DNA of 64,000 nucleotides from a bacterium C-53 (GTDB lineage Bacteria > Bacillota > Clostridia > Lachnospirales > Lachnospiraceae): the NCBI GenBank assembly GCA_003612525.1, contig RAZD01000016.1:1-64000 (forward strand). Direction: 5' to 3'. Below are positions 58,486 to 64,000 of the stretch, piece by piece. The notes below the pieces were generated by a model that saw nothing but the letters and a program-made list of their open reading frames with translations, was not told the origin of the DNA and searched no databases. Each line of letters starts with the position of its first letter. Positions within the stretch are counted from its first letter, which is position 1. Both the position numbers and the translations under genes were made by a program.

Positions 58486-58796
58486 GCATTGACAGGGATA
58501 CAGCAAGGCGCATTAAGCGCATGAGTACCAAAGAGTTAGACGGCTACTTAAGCAGGGTAACGGACAGAAGCTACGGTAACGGCTATGAAGAAGGCTTAGT
58601 AAATGGCGTAGCCCTGGCGGGACAGGCTTTAGACGCGGTATTAAAGCAGCATGTAGCAGCCGGGGGAATGACGGAAGAACGGGCAGACGAAATTAAGAAG
58701 GCGGTAGGCGTACATATTGCGGAAGCGCCGGAAAGAGTGCGGCAGCAGATGAAGGAGGAAGCGGCAGCAGGACAGGAAGGCGGAAAAGATGAATAA
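58470..58796 (+). CDS. Hypothetical protein after rep
   Basis: 108 residues from ATG 58470 (GGAAACGGA upstream; an ATG at 58449 is also in frame). Helical, with a Gly/Tyr stretch (RSYGNGYEEGLVNGVALAGQ) and a Glu/Ala-rich tail. Overlaps rep by 16 bases. No known family. Confidence 0.55.
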   Translation: MGKTLGIDRDTARRIKRMSTKELDGYLSRVTDRSYGNGYEEGLVNGVALAGQALDAVLKQHVAAGGMTEERADEIKKAVGVHIAEAPERVRQQMKEEAAAGQEGGKDE

Positions 58797-59202
58797 AGCA
58801 GCATACATGGCGTTGGTTGTATTCTGTGTCGGCTTCCTGGTGTGCCTGGCTATTACGATACCGTTATTGTTTTGGGCGCTTCGCTTGGAAGATGAAGAAA
58901 ACGGGATAGTACCAGCAAGGAAGGCAGGAAGGGACGTAGGCGGCGTTATTATTGTGGCGATCGTCTTAAGCCTAGTATGGGTGCTTATGCTTCCGCTATA
59001 TGTGCTTATGCTGGCGGAAAAGATAGCGGGAAGGGGGAGACAGTTGAAGGAAGTAAAGAAAGACTGCTTTGCTTATGATAAAGACAAAAATAAATGTCAC
59101 ACGCTGAAACGGTTATATTGCGAAATGGAAACTTGCAAATTTTATAAAACAGAAGAACAGGTAAGGAAGGAGAGGGGAGAGCGGGAAAATGAGTGGGACT
59201 AA
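58789..59202 (+). CDS. Membrane protein with C-terminal cysteine cluster
   Basis: 137 residues. Two membrane segments (about 6-27 and 47-72), then a cytoplasmic tail with CFAYDKDKNKCHTLKRLYC and ETCKFYKTEEQ, a four-cysteine, probably zinc-binding, module. Overlaps both neighbours. Function unknown. Confidence 0.6.
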   Translation: MNKAAYMALVVFCVGFLVCLAITIPLLFWALRLEDEENGIVPARKAGRDVGGVIIVAIVLSLVWVLMLPLYVLMLAEKIAGRGRQLKEVKKDCFAYDKDKNKCHTLKRLYCEMETCKFYKTEEQVRKERGERENEWD

Positions 59203-59377
59203 CATAGTATGCGGCGTGAAGACGTGTAAATATTGCAGCCTTAGCGGGTGCAGGAAAAAAGCTGTAATGCTGGACGATAAAGGGAACTGCTTAAGCAAGG
59301 AGATCATAACCGGGAAGGACGCGGCAGACGGGGCAGCACAGGACGCGGCGGAAGGGGTGCTTATGTATGGGGCTTAA
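59189..59377 (+). CDS. Small cysteine-rich protein
   Basis: 62 residues. CGVKTCKYCSLSGCRKK and a later Cys form a zinc-finger-like cluster; the tail is Ala/Asp-rich. Overlaps the genes on both sides. It belongs to the run of Cys-cluster proteins here. Confidence 0.55.
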   Translation: MSGTNIVCGVKTCKYCSLSGCRKKAVMLDDKGNCLSKEIITGKDAADGAAQDAAEGVLMYGA

Positions 59378-59876
59378 GGAATCGGAAGACCAGGCACAGG
59401 CGGCTATATTTAACTGGGCGCACTGGCAGCAGTCCAAACACCCGGCGCTTAAGTCCATGTATCACGCAGCAAACGAAGGGAAGCGGAGCCGGGCAGCAGG
59501 GGCAAATTTGAAGCGCCAGGGCATGAAGCCGGGTGTAAGTGATATTTGCTTACCATATGCAGCAGGGGGATATAACAACCTTTATATCGAATTGAAGGTA
59601 GGAAATAACAAAGCTTCCGACGCACAGTTAGCCTTTATAGACACGATCAACGAAATAGGCGGGAAAGCCTTAGTAGTGTATGAAGCGGACAACGCTATAG
59701 AAGTGATTACGGCTTACCTGGAAGGAAAAATAGATAGCCTGGAAATAGTAAGCGATACATACCCGGCAGACAAAGCGAAGATTACAGAAAGGGTAAATAA
59801 AAAGCGTTTTATAGGGTTTTGTGGGACGGACTGTAGAACCTGTGATAATACGGGCTGCCTGGGAAGGACGGTATAA
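59367..59876 (+). CDS. VRR-NUC nuclease with added Cys tail
   Basis: 169 residues. The VRR-NUC (PD-D/E-XK) core is readable: early ESEDQAQAAIFNWA, Asp in GMKPGVSDICLP and Glu-x-Lys in NLYIELKVGNNKASDAQLAF. Phage VRR-NUC proteins act as Holliday-junction or structure-specific nucleases and usually end soon after the core; here a further ~45 residues end in CGTDCRTCDNTGC, a zinc-binding cluster like those of the two genes before it. Confidence 0.8.
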   Translation: MGLKESEDQAQAAIFNWAHWQQSKHPALKSMYHAANEGKRSRAAGANLKRQGMKPGVSDICLPYAAGGYNNLYIELKVGNNKASDAQLAFIDTINEIGGKALVVYEADNAIEVITAYLEGKIDSLEIVSDTYPADKAKITERVNKKRFIGFCGTDCRTCDNTGCLGRTV

Positions 59877-59877
59877 A

Positions 59878-60177
59878 ATGCAGTTCTACGACGACTTCTA
59901 CAGGTATGCAAAGAAAACGCGGCTATACATCAATGAGCGGACGCGAAAGGAAATAGGGCGCGATACCTGGAAGGAACTTTTAAAAGAGTTCGTAGGGCAG
60001 CTTACAACAGACAGGACGCGCGGCAGCAGTCTTAATAGCATATGGGAAGAAATAGTAGGCTTATTCCCGTATTTATTCAGCATAGAGACAGCAAACGAAG
60101 CAGACCAGCTTTCAGAGTTCTTCCGAGTGTACAGAGAAGCGAGGAAGGAACGGAAGCAGGGCAGGAACAAAAGATGA
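59878..60177 (+). CDS. Hypothetical protein
   Basis: 99 residues from ATG 59878, two bases after the nuclease stop. All-helical, with Arg/Lys-rich ends (YRYAKKTRLYINERTRKEIG). No recognised family; probably co-translated with the nuclease. Confidence 0.55.
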   Translation: MQFYDDFYRYAKKTRLYINERTRKEIGRDTWKELLKEFVGQLTTDRTRGSSLNSIWEEIVGLFPYLFSIETANEADQLSEFFRVYREARKERKQGRNKR

Positions 60178-60233
60178 AACCCCTTAAGGGACTGGCAAAG
60201 CAAGGAAATATATCACGAATAGTAACAGGATAA
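60174..60233 (+). CDS. Possible 19-codon ORF
   Basis: MKPLKGLAKQGNISRIVTG, overlapping the previous stop (ATGA). It may be a translated coupling peptide or nothing. 60234-60292 then holds GCGGCAG and CTGCCGC, a stem with a long loop. Confidence 0.3.
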   Translation: MKPLKGLAKQGNISRIVTG

Positions 60234-60292
60234 CGGCACACATGCGGCAGAGCCTATAACGACTGCTGCCGCAGAAAGGAAGGTTTAGGAAC

Positions 60293-60676
60293 GTGAAAGA
60301 AAGAATAAAAAGAGCGATCGGAAAAGCAGGGGATAAACTCATAGCTTTTATGATGTGGCTTGAAAGAATAATGTTTAGCGAAGATCGCTTAATGGGAGAG
60401 CCGCGAAAGATACATGAAGTAAAATGCGAAACAGAGTTCTTTAATGATGTGGTAAACGATTATAAGTTGTTTGAGGTTAGGAAGAATGACAGAGACTACC
60501 AGCCGGGCGACGATATTATATTAAAAGAATGGGATAAGGACTTACAGGAATTTACAGGACGGGAAGACAGGGTAACGATAATTTATCTGTTGGAAAATTA
60601 CCCAGGAATAGAAGCGGGTTACTGTATTTTAGGGATAGATAGATATTATTGGGGAAAGGGCGGTAGGAAGAAATGA
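60293..60676 (+). CDS. DUF3850 (ASCH-like) protein
   Basis: 127 residues from GTG 60293 (AAAGGAAGG upstream). After a ~35-residue helical start comes KIHEVKCETEFFNDVVNDYK then FEVRKNDRDYQPGDDIILKE, the DUF3850 signature, a small PUA/ASCH-like RNA-binding fold common in phage and plasmid early regions. Its stop overlaps the parA start. Confidence 0.75.
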   Translation: MKERIKRAIGKAGDKLIAFMMWLERIMFSEDRLMGEPRKIHEVKCETEFFNDVVNDYKLFEVRKNDRDYQPGDDIILKEWDKDLQEFTGREDRVTIIYLLENYPGIEAGYCILGIDRYYWGKGGRKK

Positions 60677-61449
60677 GGACGGCAGCAGTAGTAAATTTAA
60701 AAGGCGGTGTAGCGAAAAGTACGACAGCTATTAACATGGCTTTGATCTTAACAATGATACATAAAAAGAGGGCGTTACTGGTAGATAATGACATACAGGC
60801 GAATGTAAGTAAGTTTTTTAGTGTTCACAGCTACGACTATAAAAGTATGGAAGACGTATTAAGGGACGGGGAAGCAATAGCGGAAGATGTGATAAGAAGC
60901 AGCGGGCGCTATGGTTTAGATGTTATCCCGGCAAATATGAATATGGACGCGGCAGCAGTTGACCTTATGTTAGATCAGGAAGCCAGCCAGTTAACAAGGC
61001 TTCGGGAAGTGCTTAACCAGGTGGAAGACCGTTACGACTATTGCTTTATCGACTGCCCGCCTGGGGTGGGAATAAATGTACTTAACGCGCTGGCAGCGGC
61101 AAATGATGTAATTATACCGATCAAGGCGGATAAAAACGCCTTAGACGGAATGGAAGAACTGGCAGAGGTTATAGAGGAAATCAGACCATATAACCCCGGT
61201 TTAAGCCTGGTAAAGTGCCTTGTAACTATGTTTACGAATGACATAGACGTAGTAAAGGGGGAAGAAGCCTTACAGAAAAGCGAATACAGTACATTTAATA
61301 CTCATATCAGATTCAGTAAGCGGGTAAATAGCTGGACGTATGAGAAAGGAAAGAGCCTGGTAGAAGTCACGCCCAGGAGCGCGGCGACAAAGGACTATAA
61401 GAACCTGGTATTAGAGTATATAAGGCTGGCAGAGGGCGCGGAAAGATGA
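60673..61449 (+). CDS. parA: ParA-family partition ATPase
   Basis: 258 residues: deviant Walker A LKGGVAKSTTA with the signature Lys, ALLVDNDIQANVSKF, and Walker B DYCFIDCPPG. It should position element DNA with a ParB partner; the ParB-like gene lies 1.3 kb downstream with two genes between. A ParA with integrase and Rep fits an element that spends time as an episome. Confidence 0.88.
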   Translation: MRTAAVVNLKGGVAKSTTAINMALILTMIHKKRALLVDNDIQANVSKFFSVHSYDYKSMEDVLRDGEAIAEDVIRSSGRYGLDVIPANMNMDAAAVDLMLDQEASQLTRLREVLNQVEDRYDYCFIDCPPGVGINVLNALAAANDVIIPIKADKNALDGMEELAEVIEEIRPYNPGLSLVKCLVTMFTNDIDVVKGEEALQKSEYSTFNTHIRFSKRVNSWTYEKGKSLVEVTPRSAATKDYKNLVLEYIRLAEGAER

Positions 61450-62330
61450 AAATAGGGCTTGTTAATGCAGATAGTCACAACTTCCCTAACCTATGTTTGA
61501 TGAAATTAAGCAGTTATCATAAAAAGCGTGGTGATCTTGTGGAATTTTGGGATAAGGATAAAAGTTACGATCGCGTATATGTTTCTAAAATATTTACAGA
61601 AAGCATATTACCGATCGTAGAAAATGCTACGGAAGTAATAATAGGCGGAAGCGGTGTAGACTTGGTTAATGAACTGCCGGAAGAAATCGAACACGAAACG
61701 CCGGACTATTCTTTGTTTCCGCAATATGATTTTGCTTTAGGAATGTTAACAAGGGGTTGTCCGCGTGTAAATCATGGTTTTTGCATAACCCCACAAAAAG
61801 ACGGTTGCATATCAAGGAAAGTAGCAGATTTAAAAGAGTTTTGGACGGGGCAAAAGAAAATTATTTTATTAGATTAGAACATTTTAGCGTGTAAGGATAG
61901 GGAAACGCTGTTAGATCAGTTGATAGGAAGCAGCGCGGAAGTGGAATTTAACGGCGGCTTAGACGTTAGGTTTATGAATGAAAAAGTAATAGAAAAGGTA
62001 AGGCAAATAAAGATAAAAGATCATCATTTTGCATGGGACGACCCGAAGGAGGATTTACAGCCGTATTTTAAAAGGTTGGTGGAAGCAAAAATTAAAAGCC
62101 CGGACAGAATCGGCGTTTATGTTTTAACTAATATTTGTAGACAGCCGGGGTAAGTGGATAAAGGGTATAGAAGAAAGATACACACAGGAAGAATTAAGAC
62201 ATTTTAAAACGGTTCAGCATATGCAGCGCTGGTGTAATAACAGAAAGTTAATTACCATATCGCCGCATTTTGGGGAATATGAACCGTATAAGAAATGGAA
62301 ACAGCAGGGAAAACCAGTACCACAAAGAAA
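61446..62330 (+). pseudogene. Decayed radical-SAM-like gene
   Basis: Begins MKIGLVNADSHNFPNLCLMK, as in phage-type radical-SAM-like proteins, and continues to KKIILLD, where TAG (61875-61877) stops it; the same frame goes on with NILACKDRETLLDQLI and LDVRFMNEKVIEKV, then stops at 62153, while the C-terminal part (EERYTQEELRHF...) follows in another frame. The cysteine motif is also damaged (CPRVNHGFC). Several lesions argue for a pseudogene rather than amber recoding. Confidence 0.7.
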
Positions 62331-62344
62331 GGGGGGCGTAAGAA

Positions 62345-62734
62345 GTGGCAGTATTTAGAGAAACGCGGACAGAAGTATATTGCGATAATTGCGGGGAACT
62401 GCTGGGAAGGTGGGACAGCGTAAGAGGGGTTAGTAAAGAATGGGCTAAATACTACGTAAGGCAGCGGGGCGCGACTACAGGAAAAAGAATAACGTGTAAG
62501 AAGTGCAGGATAGAAGTGCGTATAGAAAAATGCGGTTTAATTAAGGAGCATGGAAGCCCTGGAAGAGATAGCGACGGCTGTTTAGGTTTTGGAAAGGAAT
62601 TTGACGACGAACCTATAGAGAAATGCAAGAACTGTATAGCGTGTACGACGTTTGATTGGGAAGAAGAAGCATACAGACTAAGCATAGAAGGAAGGCACGA
62701 TAGAAGAATGAAAGGAGTTATAAAGAATGGGTAA
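62345..62734 (+). CDS. Zinc-ribbon protein
   Basis: 129 residues from GTG 62345 (AAAGGGGGGC upstream). CDNCGELLGRWD...ITCKKCRIEV is a clear four-cysteine ribbon, followed by a second cluster (EKCKNCIACTTFDW). Overlaps the ParB-like gene by eight bases. Function unknown. Confidence 0.65.
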   Translation: MAVFRETRTEVYCDNCGELLGRWDSVRGVSKEWAKYYVRQRGATTGKRITCKKCRIEVRIEKCGLIKEHGSPGRDSDGCLGFGKEFDDEPIEKCKNCIACTTFDWEEEAYRLSIEGRHDRRMKGVIKNG

Positions 62735-64000
62735 ATTAGGTTTAGGCGATCGGCTGAATAATAACAGCAGACAGGGCGTTATATTTACAGATGAATACAG
62801 GAAAGTAAGGTTAGACCCGCGTACACTGATTCCCAGCGAAAGGAACAAATACAGCCAGGACGATATAGAAGAACTGGCGGACAATATGTTACTTGTGGGG
62901 CAGCTACAGGAAGTCATAGTAGGGCGGGTAGACAGGAAGGACAGAATTATAGTAGGGCACAGGAGGACGGCGGCAGCAGTCCTTAACATCAATAGAGGGC
63001 ATGACGGTTTTAAGCTGATTGATTGTAAAGTTAGGGAAATGACGGAAGCTTTATTTATGCTTACGTTACATAGCGCAAATATCTTTAACAGGCGTTTAAA
63101 CGATTGGGAATTGACCGAAGGCGTAGCGGAGTTTAAAAAGTATCTGATTGCAGCCAGGGAAGCAGGGGAAGTAGAGATAACCGGGAAAATGCGCGATTAC
63201 ATAGCGGACGCGATCGGAGTATCTACGGGGAAAATGGCACAAATGGAAAGCATTACTAATAACCTGTGCGAAGAAGGGAAGGAAGCTTTTAAGAATGGGG
63301 ATATAAACTTTACAAAGGCTTACGAAACGTCCAGGCTGCCGGAAGACAAACAAAAAGAAGTGATCGCTTCCGGGGAAATGCTTAGTAAAGAAGTGAAGCA
63401 AATGGTAGACCAGGAAAGGGAGAAGAAAGAGCCTACGGCGGCAGCGGTCAAGAAGTTTTACGAAGCACACGCGAAAAAGTACGACGGGGACAGAAGCAAG
63501 CTTAAGGAACTGCTTATAGAGCATTTAGGAAGGTGCAAGGCTGGCGGGAATAGTGGCGGGGTAAATTTTGATTGCAGCTTACGCGGGGTAAAGCTGGGGA
63601 GTGCGACGGAAATAACCTGGACGCGTTTTGTGCAGTTGGTTAATGATCTGTACCCGGTTACGGAAGCAGAGCCGGAAGAACAGATAGAAGGGAAGCAGGA
63701 CTTAGACGAATACCCGGAAGTCACAGGCGGCGTAAGCATAAAACGGGATACAGCACACTTGAAAATAGACGGGGCATTGAACCCGGACTATACACCTATG
63801 GGACTTCCGTATAGCTGCTATATTACGGCTATTCTTCATTCGGGGATATTTAGCCAGGACTTCATAGAAAGCTATAAGGGCAACAGGGGTATAAATGCGC
63901 TGCTTAACATCATTGAAAGCTACAGGAAAAAGCTTTGTTATGACGAAGATGGAAAGTACGCGCCGGGTAAGAAAAGCTTTGATTTTAAGCATGAGGGGAA
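62727..64000 (+). CDS. ParB-like nuclease-domain protein (runs off window end)
   Basis: At least 424 residues, open at the window end. ATG 62727 has AAAGGAGTTA upstream. The ParB/sulfiredoxin fold is visible: LIPSERNKYSQDDIEELADN, then MLLVGQLQEVIVGR and IIVGHRRTAAAV (GxRR motif), followed by an HTH-like part (ADAIGVSTGKMAQMESITNN). The C-terminal region is longer than a plain ParB and unrecognised. It may be the partner of ParA or a ParB-type plasmid/phage regulator. Confidence 0.8.
   Translation, partial: MGKLGLGDRLNNNSRQGVIFTDEYRKVRLDPRTLIPSERNKYSQDDIEELADNMLLVGQLQEVIVGRVDRKDRIIVGHRRTAAAVLNINRGHDGFKLIDCKVREMTEALFMLTLHSANIFNRRLNDWELTEGVAEFKKYLIAAREAGEVEITGKMRDYIADAIGVSTGKMAQMESITNNLCEEGKEAFKNGDINFTKAYETSRLPEDKQKEVIASGEMLSKEVKQMVDQEREKKEPTAAAVKKFYEAHAKKYDGDRSKLKELLIEHLGRCKAGGNSGGVNFDCSLRGVKLGSATEITWTRFVQLVNDLYPVTEAEPEEQIEGKQDLDEYPEVTGGVSIKRDTAHLKIDGALNPDYTPMGLPYSCYITAILHSGIFSQDFIESYKGNRGINALLNIIESYRKKLCYDEDGKYAPGKKSFDFKHEG

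Larger units (their letters stand above)
51190..64000. mobile_element. Second element: prophage or integrative plasmid (right end outside window)
   Basis: A distinct module by base and codon use (AGG, ATA and GCA rich) and content: tyrosine integrase, CI/Cro-like switch, many short overlapping early genes, SSB, HUH Rep, VRR-NUC nuclease, ParA and ParB-like protein. No phage structural or conjugation gene is inside the window, so phage and plasmid-like ICE remain open. The left boundary is approximate. Confidence 0.7.

Noticed and set aside
54568-62985. GGCAGCAGTCC recurring about five times in the second element
   Set aside because: Several copies are inside genes and fit the element's GCA/CAG codon habit; only the two long 26-nt copies were kept as a real repeat.
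1-64000. CRISPR array
   Set aside because: No regularly spaced repeat set of 24-40 bp with unique spacers was seen; the repeats present are tandem or paired only.

Overview
The window looks like an accretion of mobile DNA in a gut-type clostridium (Lachnospiraceae/Oscillospiraceae-like). This is inferred from protein families, AGGAGG-type ribosome sites, frequent TTG starts and the GC-rich Tn1549-type transfer genes; no chromosomal housekeeping gene or rRNA is present to fix the taxon.

Region 1 (1 to about 51,100) is most of a Tn1549/CTn-type integrative conjugative element (ICE). It holds type IV secretion genes (Maff2 remnant, VirB6/TrbL, PrgI, VirB4, CHAP/NlpC-type hydrolase, DUF4315, DUF4366), topB, a cytosine methyltransferase, a primase-ArdC-YodL protein, a 2.6-kaa methylase/SNF2 protein, DUF3848/3849, MobC, a MobP relaxase, a GHKL/LytTR two-component system, a 2.3-kaa SLH surface protein, a sigma-like regulator, Xis and two tandem tyrosine integrases. 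A defence-type block (AbiEi/AbiEii, YhcG nuclease, KTR protein) lies between MobC and the relaxase.

Two smaller elements sit inside ICE genes, both at GA dinucleotides. One is complete, 8297-15822, about 7.5 kb, with 10-bp inverted terminal repeats. It splits topB inside its TOPRIM motif and carries a MobA/MobL relaxase, a large serine recombinase, TnpW, a P-loop kinase, an ANT(6)-type aminoglycoside adenylyltransferase and a cupin. Of the other, only the last ~120 bp are in the window; it truncates Maff2. Removing either insertion at GA restores the reading frame on paper, so both may be reversible interruptions of ICE genes.

Two apparent overlapping genes lie in alternate frames of large ICE genes, each with its own Shine-Dalgarno: a 127-aa ORF inside the methyltransferase gene and a TnpV-family ORF inside the methylase/helicase gene.

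Region 2 (about 51,190 to the window end) is a compositionally different element, a prophage or integrative plasmid. It has a tyrosine integrase, a lambda-like repressor switch with three operator copies, a candidate small RNA, a tRNA-like sequence, many small overlapping early genes, a two-OB SSB, an HUH Rep downstream of a possible replication origin, a VRR-NUC nuclease, DUF3850, ParA, a decayed radical-SAM-like gene and a ParB-like protein running off the end.

All family names come from motif recognition in the sequence and memory of these families; no search was run.
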